Assembly: GCA_913031525.1 (NCBI GenBank)
Contig: CAJWGC010000060.1
Span: 1 to 6,781, forward strand
Origin: an uncultured Acidimicrobiia bacterium
GTDB lineage: Bacteria; Actinomycetota; Acidimicrobiia; Spongiisociales; UBA5794
Length of the DNA: 6,781 bases
Reading direction: 5' to 3'
Shown here: positions 1-6,437 of the stretch, piece after piece
Numbering within the stretch: position 1 is the stretch's first letter
How the letters are laid out: every line of letters begins with the position of its first letter
Program-made: the position numbers and the translations under genes
The notes under the pieces: model-generated
Databases searched by the model: none
Told to the model about the DNA's origin: nothing
What the model saw: the letters and a program-made list of their open reading frames with translations, nothing else

Positions 1-806
1 ATCTCGTCGGGCTTAAGCCGACTCATGGGCTGATTCCCTCGGACGGAGTATGGACCGGGACCTGGTCTTTGGACTCAACGGGTCCGATAACCCGGACAGT
101 TGAGGACAACGCTTTGGTCTTGCAGGCAGTCGCTCGTCCCGCGAAGAAGACACCCCGAGTGGACTATCGGTTGTTTAATCGCACGCAGGATCTGCAGGGA
201 AAAACAATTGGTGTACCGGATAGCTATTTCTTTGAAGATCTCGATAGCGAGGTGGCTAGTGCTGTTGATGCAGCCATTGCGACGTTCGAAGAACTTGGTG
301 CTCGGGTCATCGAGGTCTCAGTTCCGTCAGCACGTTACGCTGTCGATGCTGGTGCTGTTATTTCATGGTCTGAGTACGCAACGAGCCAAGCATCGCTATT
401 GAGGAAAGCGAGCAGCCAACTCGGTGAAGACGTTCGGGCTCTCTTGGAAGTATCGTCGACCCATCTCGCTTCTGACTATCTGGCAGCCCAGCAGGCGAGA
501 ACGAAGATGGTACGGGAATACCAAGATGCTTGGCGGTGTGTCGATGCGATCGTCACACCAACTTCCTCGATACCGCCGCCCACCGTTGGTTCAAAGGTGA
601 TGTTGGAGGTAGCCAAACTAGCCCGCATCGCGTCACTTACTGGTGAGCCTGCGCTTTCCGTTCCGTGTGGCTTTACAAAGAATGGTCTACCGATCGGTGT
701 CCATCTACAGGGGCCACAGTTTGCGGAACCTCTTCTTTACGAGATCGCATATGCTTACCAAGAGACAACTACTTGGCATAAGGCACGGCCAAACTTGGCT
801 GACTAG
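1..806 (+). CDS. Amidase-signature family amidohydrolase, C-terminal part (5' truncated by window edge)
   Basis: The reading frame is open from the left edge (first full codon at 3) to TAG at 804-806, giving 267 residues of a protein that normally has about 450-500. The first residues, LVGLKPTHG, are the segment just after the glycine/serine-rich amidase signature. The cis-Ser, nucleophilic Ser and Lys of the family's Ser-cisSer-Lys triad should therefore lie upstream, outside the window. Next come SLDSTGPITRTVEDNALVLQ, a family-typical block, a central VTPTSSIPPPT segment, and the C-terminal SLTGEPALSVPCGF...GLPIGVHLQGP block. This family hydrolyses carboxamides, and members include GatA, allophanate hydrolase and many catabolic amidases. 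Next to CoA-transferases a catabolic amidase is more likely than GatA, but the substrate cannot be read from this part. A TTG at 69 could pass for a start codon, but it is the Leu of the conserved SLDSTGP block, so it is internal. The fold call is firm; the substrate is unknown. Confidence 0.93.
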   Translation, partial: LVGLKPTHGLIPSDGVWTGTWSLDSTGPITRTVEDNALVLQAVARPAKKTPRVDYRLFNRTQDLQGKTIGVPDSYFFEDLDSEVASAVDAAIATFEELGARVIEVSVPSARYAVDAGAVISWSEYATSQASLLRKASSQLGEDVRALLEVSSTHLASDYLAAQQARTKMVREYQDAWRCVDAIVTPTSSIPPPTVGSKVMLEVAKLARIASLTGEPALSVPCGFTKNGLPIGVHLQGPQFAEPLLYEIAYAYQETTTWHKARPNLAD

Positions 807-809
807 TTG

Positions 810-835
810 TGTGACTGAGTCGATCCGTTGTCACA
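810..835. repeat. Short inverted repeat TGTGAC / GTCACA in the gap before CaiB1
   Basis: TGTGAC (810-815) and GTCACA (830-835) are perfect complements separated by 14 bases, beginning 4 bases after the amidase stop. The right arm overlaps TTGTCA (828-833), which matches 5 of 6 bases of a sigma-70 -35 box. However, no convincing -10 box follows at the right distance (ATTAGT at 851-856 matches poorly). The repeat could be a weak operator or a small hairpin between the two genes. There is no T-run, so it is not an intrinsic terminator. A chance 6-base repeat is quite possible. Confidence 0.25.
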
Positions 836-895
836 GAGAGCGGGAAGGGGATTAGTGTTGATGATGATGTTTACACGATCTCTAGTGGAGCGGCG

Positions 896-2107
896 ATGGC
901 GAGTATGACTGGCCCGCTCGCGGGTCTTAAAGTAGCGGATTTCTCTCGCCAAATGGCCGGTCCTTTCGCGACGCAGGTAATGGCCGATTATGGAGCCGAA
1001 GTTCTCAAAGTTGAGTCTCTGCCGCGAGGAGATCCGAGCAGAGTTACAGGTGTCGATTTTATTGAAGGCGAGAGTTCACTCTTTCTTTTATGGAATCGAG
1101 GGAAACGCTCGCTGGCGTTGAATATGCGTACAGACGAGGGGCTCGATATCGCACGACGGCTTATCGCTGAAGCTGACATCATGCTGGAGAACTTTAGGCC
1201 TGGCGTGGCTGACACGATTGGCATCGGTTATGAAGCTATGTCGAAGATCAATCCGCGGTTGATTTATTGCTCCATATCCGGTTTTGGCCAGGATGGACCA
1301 ATGGCGAAAGCTCCTGCTACAGATCCGATTATTCAGGCTATGTCAGGTGTCATGTCTGTTACAGGAGAGACTGATCGTGAGCGTGTACTGGTCGGTGTAC
1401 CGATCGCCGATTTTACCGGGGCGTTGCTTGCTGTACAGGGAGCGATGTTCGGGATTATCGCTAGAGAACGAACGGGCAAGGGCCAACGAGTAGATGTTTC
1501 TATGTTGTATGGCTTGATGTCGGCGCTCAATACGCGTCTTGCCTCGTACTGGACGACGGGGAAGGTTCCAATGCCGAATGGCAACGCTCATACTGTGGTA
1601 GCTCCCTACCAGTTTTTTGAGACCTCTGATGGAGCGGCAATGGCGGGAGTATGGGGTGGCGACGGATGGGTTCGCTTGTGCGAGGCAATTGGGCGCCCCG
1701 ATCTATCTGATGACCCTCGTTTCATCACCAATCAGGATCGGATGGAAAATCTAGAGGCTTTGGTCTCGATTTTGAAGCCCATCATTGCTGAGAAATCCAA
1801 TGATGAGTGGCAGGAATTGTTTTCTGGAGCCGGTGCTTTATATGGACCTTTGCTCAATTTTGCTGAACTATTCGAACACCCTCAAGTGGTTCACTCTGGT
1901 CTTTTACAGAGCGTTGAACACGCCAGTTTGGGTGAAATACCTCAGCTTGGACCGGTTGTTGGAATGTCGGATACGCCGGGAGAGATCAAAGGGCCACCAC
2001 CTGTGCTTGGCCAACATACGGTCGAGGTGCTTACTGAAATGGGATTCAGTGAAGACGAAATTCAAACTCTTGAGGCTTCGGAAGTTATTCGCACCACTGA
2101 AATCTGA
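896..2107 (+). CDS. Class III (CaiB/BaiF) acyl-CoA transferase, paralogue 1
   Basis: This 403-residue protein has the normal length of family III CoA-transferases. These move CoA between carboxylic acids (formyl-CoA:oxalate, carnitine, mesaconyl, benzylsuccinate types) in the cytoplasm as interlocked dimers. Visible motifs are GLKVADFSRQMAGPFATQ (about 10-27), GAEVLKVE (33-40), LENFRPGV (97-104), CSISGFGQDGP (125-135), MSVTGE (153-158) and GVPIADFTGAL (167-177). Asp172 is the expected catalytic aspartate that forms the acyl anhydride and aspartyl-CoA intermediates. The related alpha-methylacyl-CoA racemases need a His at a position occupied here by Thr142, so transferase is favoured over racemase. 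A WGGDGW segment at 253-258 lies about where formyl-CoA transferase has its mobile glycine loop. ATG 896 was chosen because TGGAG (886-890) lies 5 bases upstream; a second in-frame ATG at 905 is worse placed. The gene is 89 bases from the amidase and converges on the hydrolase gene. Acid substrates are unknown. Confidence 0.94.
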   Translation: MASMTGPLAGLKVADFSRQMAGPFATQVMADYGAEVLKVESLPRGDPSRVTGVDFIEGESSLFLLWNRGKRSLALNMRTDEGLDIARRLIAEADIMLENFRPGVADTIGIGYEAMSKINPRLIYCSISGFGQDGPMAKAPATDPIIQAMSGVMSVTGETDRERVLVGVPIADFTGALLAVQGAMFGIIARERTGKGQRVDVSMLYGLMSALNTRLASYWTTGKVPMPNGNAHTVVAPYQFFETSDGAAMAGVWGGDGWVRLCEAIGRPDLSDDPRFITNQDRMENLEALVSILKPIIAEKSNDEWQELFSGAGALYGPLLNFAELFEHPQVVHSGLLQSVEHASLGEIPQLGPVVGMSDTPGEIKGPPPVLGQHTVEVLTEMGFSEDEIQTLEASEVIRTTEI

Positions 2108-2120
2108 TTCGGCATCCCGG

Positions 2121-2852
2121 TTAGTTGGGCGGTTTAGCGAGCTCTCTCAGCACGTCATGGGTCGTGATGACTCTTCCCATTGACATCAGGAAATTAACCA
2201 GCGTTGCATCGTGGAGCAGCGGGAACTGACTAAGGCATGCGTCTTCTACTACGACTACTTGGAACCCTAGATCCGATGCGGATCTTCCTGTTGATTCGAC
2301 GCAGGCATGAGTGGCCACCCCGCCCAGCAGGACTTGATTGACGCCCATATTGCGGAGCATATTGGCGAGTCCGGTACCGATAAAAGCACTTCGAGTTACC
2401 TTGTTGATAACTGGTTCCTCTGGTCGTGGACGAAGTTCGTCGACGATGGCGTATTCCGGTGTTCCTGTATGGATTCCCGATTCGTTATCCATTCCGTGGG
2501 CGCTTTTGTACTGCACTCGGAAGGAATACGGAAGGTCTTCCCCCGAAGCGAGCAAAGGGCCGGCAGTGGTATAAATCACCGGAAGGTCATGTGTCCTGAA
2601 GAATTCCAATAGCGACACGAGATTTGGCATCACCGTGTTTTCCAGTGATGCAAAATATGGCTCTGCGAGATCGGGATAACGCTCAGGGAGAGTTTTTCCC
2701 ATTCCCCGCGTTGCATGAGGATCGAAGGCTTTACGCTGAGCGTCGATGATCACTAGGGCGCACTGTTGCGAATCAAGTTCGAATCTGAGCTCAGGGGCAA
2801 ACTTTTGATAACGTTCAGCAAACTCTCGCCACGTTCCAGTTTCGTAAATCAT
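2121..2852 (-). CDS. Isochorismatase-fold cysteine hydrolase (probable amidohydrolase)
   Basis: This is a 243-residue member of the isochorismatase-like superfamily, which includes N-carbamoylsarcosine amidase, nicotinamidase and ureidoacrylate amidohydrolase (RutB). The full catalytic triad is visible: Asp37 in LVIIDAQRKAF, Lys151 in VINKVTRSAF, and nucleophilic Cys184 in GGVATHACVESTGR. It is followed by VVVVEDAC near 199-206. An intact Cys points to hydrolysis of an amide or carbamoyl C-N bond rather than true isochorismatase chemistry. A stretch at about 42-75 (HATRGMGKTLPERYPDLAEP) lengthens the N-terminal half compared with compact members. The ATG overlaps the MaoC1 stop codon (ATGA on the minus strand, 2849-2852), and no clear Shine-Dalgarno precedes it, so it is probably translated by coupling to MaoC1. 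Its TAA lies 13 bases from the convergent CaiB1 stop. Carbamoyl or ureido substrates would fit the AllA-like neighbour, but that is inference. Confidence 0.93.
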   Translation of the reverse strand: MIYETGTWREFAERYQKFAPELRFELDSQQCALVIIDAQRKAFDPHATRGMGKTLPERYPDLAEPYFASLENTVMPNLVSLLEFFRTHDLPVIYTTAGPLLASGEDLPYSFRVQYKSAHGMDNESGIHTGTPEYAIVDELRPRPEEPVINKVTRSAFIGTGLANMLRNMGVNQVLLGGVATHACVESTGRSASDLGFQVVVVEDACLSQFPLLHDATLVNFLMSMGRVITTHDVLRELAKPPN

Positions 2853-3991
2853 TTTCGTGGCAACACGATCCAGGCTTCCCCTCGGGCTGTTGTCTCGCCG
2901 ACCTGATTCCGCGTCCAGACCGAACAGTGAACGATCCCGTCTTTGCCTTCTAGGTATTTGTTTTCGATGCGAGCTCCGGTGTGTGTGGTATCTCCAATGA
3001 GATTGAAACGAGCCAGTCGCACGTTAAGTCGCTGCAACCATCCAGCGTCGCCCATCCAATTAGTAATCATGTGTGAGATCCAGCAGGGACGCTCCTGACC
3101 GTAGTCATAGGCTCCGGCAACACCGATGGCGTGAGCGAAGTCGTTTTCCCAGTGCAATCGCTCGGCGACGTCAGGAATCCCTTGCTTGTTGGGCTGATAG
3201 GCAGCTGGATGTTCGAGCCGAAAGCGCGTGTTGTCAGAGTGAGCTCGGACATACGGAGACCCCGTGCCCATCAGATATGCCAGCATGTCGGTGACTCGAA
3301 GCGGGCCTTTGACCACTGGAGGGATGTAGTCACCGACAGCGACGTCGTCCCAGTATCGCGGTTCAATGCCGCGTACTTCTTCCCTGGCGTATTCCTCGTC
3401 TATCCCAGAGATCCCTTCTTGGGTATACGTTTGCAGTTGTCTTTTAGGGTATCGCCCGGCGGTAGCGGCTCGTTCACGGGCAGTATCTCTTTCTGTCCTC
3501 ATGACCCAATGCTTTGAGTCCGTGACAACGACGCCGTCTTGGTTCGTATAGATCATCCGTTCGATCTGTTGGAAGATTCTGCCCGCGTATCTGCTGGTTT
3601 TTTCGACAAGATCTTCTAGCTGAATCGTTGCCGATACTGAATCTCCCTCGCGGATGGGATGGAGAAATGTGAAGTCGGATCCGCCATATAGTGAGTGAAC
3701 TCCTGGCATCCCCCCTCCGAAAGTTACTCCACAGCTGTATTCGAATGTCGGCGGAGCAATAAGGCTTCCGAAGCGCGATGCCGCGGCGTAATCACTATTT
3801 AGCCAGAGAGAATTGAGATTGCCGATCCCGTGAGCGAACTGTCTGATCGAATCCGCTGTGGCAGCTGTATTCCAGGGTCGATGGGCTGCCCGCACGACTC
3901 CTTTACGACTGAGAAGCTCGGAGAGGGCCTCGTCAGTGATGAGTGCTCCTGCACTGGATTTCCTTGTCGACTTCGCGGCCGGCTCTGTCAT
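2849..3991 (-). CDS. Two-domain MaoC/FAS1-like acyl dehydratase (double hot-dog), paralogue 1
   Basis: This 380-residue protein has two hot-dog domains in tandem, about 18-165 and 205-378. The N-terminal domain carries FAHGIGNLNSLW (52-63), APPTF (79-83) and GGGMPGVHSLYGGSDFT (92-108). A linker includes RTERDTARER (165-174). The C-terminal domain carries VVKGPLRVTD (226-235), DFAHAIGVAGAYDYG (284-298), TNWMGDAGWL (310-319), RFNLIGDTT (328-336) and a terminal NQVGETTARGEAWIVLPR. The family adds or removes water on enoyl/hydroxyacyl-CoA, but this subfamily's substrate is not known to me. Canonical hydratases have D-x-N-P-x-H. Here the N domain has Asn58 and Trp63 at the Asp and His positions, and the C domain has His251 without the Asp, so the catalytic arrangement is unusual. 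The start is ATG 3991 because GAGGAGA lies 6 bases upstream; an upstream in-frame GTG at 4012 would add 7 residues and has no such site. It heads the operon with the hydrolase. Confidence 0.9.
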   Translation of the reverse strand: MTEPAAKSTRKSSAGALITDEALSELLSRKGVVRAAHRPWNTAATADSIRQFAHGIGNLNSLWLNSDYAAASRFGSLIAPPTFEYSCGVTFGGGMPGVHSLYGGSDFTFLHPIREGDSVSATIQLEDLVEKTSRYAGRIFQQIERMIYTNQDGVVVTDSKHWVMRTERDTARERAATAGRYPKRQLQTYTQEGISGIDEEYAREEVRGIEPRYWDDVAVGDYIPPVVKGPLRVTDMLAYLMGTGSPYVRAHSDNTRFRLEHPAAYQPNKQGIPDVAERLHWENDFAHAIGVAGAYDYGQERPCWISHMITNWMGDAGWLQRLNVRLARFNLIGDTTHTGARIENKYLEGKDGIVHCSVWTRNQVGETTARGEAWIVLPRK

Positions 3992-3997
3992 TTGATC

Positions 3998-4004
3998 TCT
4001 CCTC
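3998..4004 (-). promoter_or_regulatory. Shine-Dalgarno of MaoC1 (decides the start codon)
   Basis: On the minus strand this reads GAGGAGA, a near-ideal ribosome binding site 6 bases before ATG 3991. It falls inside the longer reading frame that would begin at GTG 4012, so it argues for the shorter protein. The MT... N-terminus then matches that of the paralogue MaoC2. Confidence 0.75.
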
Positions 4005-4017
4005 GATCTCACCAGGT

Positions 4018-4046
4018 TTGTCGGTGAAATGCTGAATCATTATGTT
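4018..4046 (+). promoter_or_regulatory. Weak candidate promoter for the CaiB2-MaoC2 operon, overlapping the divergent one
   Basis: TTGTCG (4018-4023) and TATGTT (4041-4046) each match 4 of 6 consensus bases with a 17-base spacer. The predicted start near 4053 would leave only about 8 bases before ATG 4061, a nearly leaderless message. That fits the absence of a clear Shine-Dalgarno in front of CaiB2. Its -10 overlaps the -10 of the opposite promoter, so the two would compete. The match is weak. Confidence 0.3.
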
Positions 4047-4067
4047 CACACTGCTATGAGATGTCTA
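4039..4067 (-). promoter_or_regulatory. Candidate sigma-70-type promoter for the MaoC1-hydrolase operon
   Basis: Read on the minus strand, TAGACA (4062-4067) and CATAAT (4039-4044) each match 5 of 6 bases of the -35 and -10 consensus, with an ideal 17-base spacer. Transcription would begin near 4032, leaving a leader of about 40 bases that contains the GAGGAGA ribosome site before ATG 3991. The -35 box lies within the first codons of the divergent CaiB2 gene. This is a consensus match only. Confidence 0.5.
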
Positions 4068-5281
4068 TTGGTGATCTGGTGAATCTACTTTCCGGTGTTC
4101 GCGTTGTTGATCTCACTCGAGTGCTTTCAGGTCCATTCGGCGCCACGATTCTTGGCGATCTAGGGGCCGAGGTTATAAAGGTAGAAGATCCGAAAGTCGG
4201 AGACCCGGTGCGCGGGATCGGGCCCTACGTGAATGGTCAATCCCATTACTTTCTGAGTCTTAACCGTAACAAGAAGAGTTTAGCTCTAGACATCAAATCG
4301 GACGAGGGCAAAAAAGTACTGCGACGATTATTGGCAACAGCTGACGTGTTGATCGAAAATTTCCGTCCAGGTGTTCTTGCTGATCTAGGTTTTGATCCTG
4401 ATGAGCTAGCGAAAGAGTTTCCAGGACTCATTATCTGTTCTATATCGGGATACGGACAGACCGGTCCGATGCGTCGCAGTCCGTCATTCGACGTCGTCAC
4501 TCAAGCACTTTCCGGCATGATGAGCGTTACTGGAGAGCCAGACCGCCCTCCGGTACGACTGGGGATTCCCATGGGTGACTTAATAGGAGGTCTATACGGC
4601 GCTATTGCAGTTTGTGCTGCACTCCATGGAAGAGACAAATCAGGATCGGGAGTTCACGTCGATCTCTCACTATTCGACGGGCTAGCGAGCCTCCTCGGTT
4701 ATATGGTTGGTCGCTATTTTGCTACTGGTGAAGTCCTCGGTCCCGTGGGATCCGGGCACCATACTTCTTTCCCCTATGGGGCCTTTGAAGCGTCCGACGG
4801 TTATGTGGTCGTAGCCTGCATGACTGACACTTTTTGGCCACGGATCTGCAATACCCTTGGGTTACCTGAAATGGCCTCTGATCCTCGATTCGAAACCTAT
4901 GACAAGCGTTATGAGCATCGAGACGCAGTGAATGATGCAGTAGCGCTAGTCATCGCAACGAAAACGGTGGATGAATGGTCCGTTCTTTTTGAAGAGGCGG
5001 ATGTTCCTTACGCCCCCATTCTTGACATCGCCGGGGTCGTCGAACACCCCCAATTACGCCATCGCAACATGATCACTGATTTACATCATCCTGCTTATGG
5101 AGATTTCAAGATTCTGGGATTCCCGGTCAAACTGGCAGGCGAAAATGACGATCCTCCTACGCCACCTCCTCTTCTTGGCGAAGATTCGTCCCAGATCCTC
5201 GCTGAACTGGGTTATGGAATCCAGGAGCGCGAGAATCTTGTAGATTCTGGGGTGGTCGCAATCATTGAGGAAGCACCATGA
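4061..5281 (+). CDS. Class III (CaiB/BaiF) acyl-CoA transferase, paralogue 2
   Basis: This 406-residue full-length family III CoA-transferase contains GVRVVDLTRVLSGPFGATIL (12-31), GAEVIKVEDPKVGDPVR (35-51), NRNKKSLALD (68-77), IENFRPGVLADLG (98-110), CSISGYGQTGP (126-136), MSVTGEPDRP (154-163) and GIPMGDLIGGL (168-178). Asp173 is the expected catalytic aspartate. The racemase catalytic His is replaced by Phe143, supporting transferase activity. It shares the whole domain order with CaiB1 but differs clearly. The region matching the WGGDGW loop of CaiB1 reads ACMTDTFW (252-259) and lacks the glycines, and the substrate-facing segment SGHHTSFPYG (231-240) replaces GNAHTVVAPY, so the two probably act on different acids. 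ATG 4061 has only a weak upstream ribosome site; an in-frame GTG at 4079 is an alternative start. The stop overlaps the MaoC2 start by 4 bases (ATGA, 5278-5281), so the two are made together and probably act in sequence. Confidence 0.94.
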   Translation: MSIGDLVNLLSGVRVVDLTRVLSGPFGATILGDLGAEVIKVEDPKVGDPVRGIGPYVNGQSHYFLSLNRNKKSLALDIKSDEGKKVLRRLLATADVLIENFRPGVLADLGFDPDELAKEFPGLIICSISGYGQTGPMRRSPSFDVVTQALSGMMSVTGEPDRPPVRLGIPMGDLIGGLYGAIAVCAALHGRDKSGSGVHVDLSLFDGLASLLGYMVGRYFATGEVLGPVGSGHHTSFPYGAFEASDGYVVVACMTDTFWPRICNTLGLPEMASDPRFETYDKRYEHRDAVNDAVALVIATKTVDEWSVLFEEADVPYAPILDIAGVVEHPQLRHRNMITDLHHPAYGDFKILGFPVKLAGENDDPPTPPPLLGEDSSQILAELGYGIQERENLVDSGVVAIIEEAP

Positions 5282-6390
5282 CTGGATCTCGATCACCGCT
5301 TATTACTAAGGAGGCTCTTCGGTCCCTGCAGCAGCGCGTGGGGAAAGAAGTCAAAATTGCTACGCCGGGCCATATCAGTGAGATAAACGAGGATGCTATT
5401 AGACACTGGGCTCATGGGATAGGGGACCGGAATCCTCTCTGGTTCGATCCCGAGCGTGCTCTCGCCACTCGCTTTCAAGGGAGGACGGCACCTCCGACTC
5501 TCATACTTGGTTTCAGCAAGCTTGCTACGGGTTACGCGGGGGGAATGCCGGGGATTCATGCGCTTTATACCGGTAGCGATTACACCTGGATGCGATACCC
5601 GCGTCTTGGTGACCAACTCACTGCCAGTGTTGTACTCGATGATTTGGTAGAGCGGAACGGTAAATATGCCGGTAGATCTTTTGATCAAATCGCACGGGTA
5701 ACGATGAAGGATCAGGACGGATCTGTAGTAGCTGAGGGAACTTCGACAGTTCGCCGTACTGAGCGTGATACAGCTCGGGAGCGAGGTAAGCATCGAGCGA
5801 TGGTTCCTCACACCTACACCCGCGAAGAGCTTGAGGAAATCTGGCAAGACGTTGACAACGAGATTAGAACCGGAGATAGGACGCTAAGTGAGTCAGATCT
5901 TCAGCCGGGAGTCGAGATTCCGGTGACGGTCAAAGGACCTCTTACGATCACTGACAATGTCACCTTTGCTATGGCGTGGGGTGGCGCGTTTATGCGATCC
6001 CATGGTTTTGCTCGGGACTACTACCTCAAGCATCCGGGGGCTTTCGTCACTAATGAGCTTGGGGTTCCGGATCTTTCTGAAAGAGTCCACTGGGACGCAG
6101 ATTTTGCCCAAGAAGTAGGTATTGCCGCACCGTACGACTACGGGGGCCAGCGATACGCATGGATGGGACACTTGGTGACTAACTGGATGGGCGATAACGG
6201 CTTCCTGAGGAGGCTCAAGGTCGAATTTCGTCGGTTCAATCTTATTGGAGACACCACGTGGTGTCGCGGTAAAGTGGCCGAAGTCAGGCAGGAGAGCGAA
6301 CACGTTGCTGTCGATCTCGAGATCTGGGCACACGATCAGCGCGATGAGGTCACTACGCGCGGCGAAGCCACGGTCTGGCTGTATCGATGA
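5278..6390 (+). CDS. Two-domain MaoC/FAS1-like acyl dehydratase (double hot-dog), paralogue 2
   Basis: This 370-residue homologue of MaoC1 runs nearly end to end with it. Shared blocks are WAHGIGDRNPLW (44-55), APPT (71-74), GGMPGIHALYTGSDYT (88-103), RTERDTARER (160-169), VTVKGPLTITD (216-226), DFAQEVGIAAPYDYG (275-289), TNWMGDNGFL (301-310) and RRFNLIGDTTW (318-328), with a C-terminal GEATVWLYR. The N domain keeps Asp50 of the D-x-N-P motif but has Trp55 where hydratases have His. The C domain has His242 but Ala237 at the Asp position, so the canonical Asp-His pair is not complete within either domain. The likely role is hydration or dehydration of an acyl-CoA made by CaiB2, to which it is translationally linked by ATGA. 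It also has its own ribosome site, GAGGA at 5267-5271, 6 bases before the ATG. The downstream AllA-like gene starts 47 bases later on the same strand. Family call firm, reaction inferred. Confidence 0.92.
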   Translation: MTGSRSPLITKEALRSLQQRVGKEVKIATPGHISEINEDAIRHWAHGIGDRNPLWFDPERALATRFQGRTAPPTLILGFSKLATGYAGGMPGIHALYTGSDYTWMRYPRLGDQLTASVVLDDLVERNGKYAGRSFDQIARVTMKDQDGSVVAEGTSTVRRTERDTARERGKHRAMVPHTYTREELEEIWQDVDNEIRTGDRTLSESDLQPGVEIPVTVKGPLTITDNVTFAMAWGGAFMRSHGFARDYYLKHPGAFVTNELGVPDLSERVHWDADFAQEVGIAAPYDYGGQRYAWMGHLVTNWMGDNGFLRRLKVEFRRFNLIGDTTWCRGKVAEVRQESEHVAVDLEIWAHDQRDEVTTRGEATVWLYR

Positions 6391-6425
6391 TGTGATGGTG
6401 CTTTCGTTGTTATCTGCCTTTTCGC

Positions 6426-6430
6426 AGGAG
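6426..6430 (+). promoter_or_regulatory. Shine-Dalgarno of the AllA-like gene
   Basis: AGGAG lies 7 bases before ATG 6438 in the 47-base gap after MaoC2. It supports this start for a gene whose end is outside the window. I see no promoter or terminator in the gap, so the gene is probably in the same transcript as CaiB2 and MaoC2. Confidence 0.7.
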
Positions 6431-6437
6431 AAGATTT

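Noticed and set aside
69..806. Amidase starting at TTG 69 as a complete short gene
   Set aside because: Conserved amidase sequence (LVGLKPTHG) continues in frame upstream to the edge, so this is an internal Leu codon of a truncated gene.
810..835. CRP/FNR-type binding site
   Set aside because: The half-sites TGTGA and TCACA are 16 bases apart, while the CRP site needs 6; kept only as an inverted repeat.
2090..2135. Bidirectional terminator between the convergent stops
   Set aside because: No GC-rich hairpin with a T-run could be found in or near the 13-base gap.
1785..2183. Plus-strand open frame of 132 codons across the end of CaiB1
   Set aside because: It is out of frame with CaiB1 conserved sequence and runs into the antisense of the hydrolase gene; no domain is recognisable.
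3131..3517. Plus-strand open frame of 128 codons inside MaoC1
   Set aside because: It is antisense to well-conserved MaoC1 coding sequence and has no motif.
896..5281. Alpha-methylacyl-CoA racemase assignment for the CaiB/BaiF proteins
   Set aside because: The racemase catalytic His is replaced by Thr142 and Phe143, whereas the transferase Asp is kept in both.
5293..5847. Long minus-strand open frame of 184 codons inside MaoC2
   Set aside because: It lies wholly antisense to a gene with clear hot-dog motifs along its full length, shows no recognisable domain, and has no coding logic of its own.
5893..6333. Minus-strand open frame of 146 codons inside MaoC2
   Set aside because: It is antisense to the conserved C-terminal hot-dog domain (YDYG, TNWMGD, FNLIGDTT), so it is a shadow frame.
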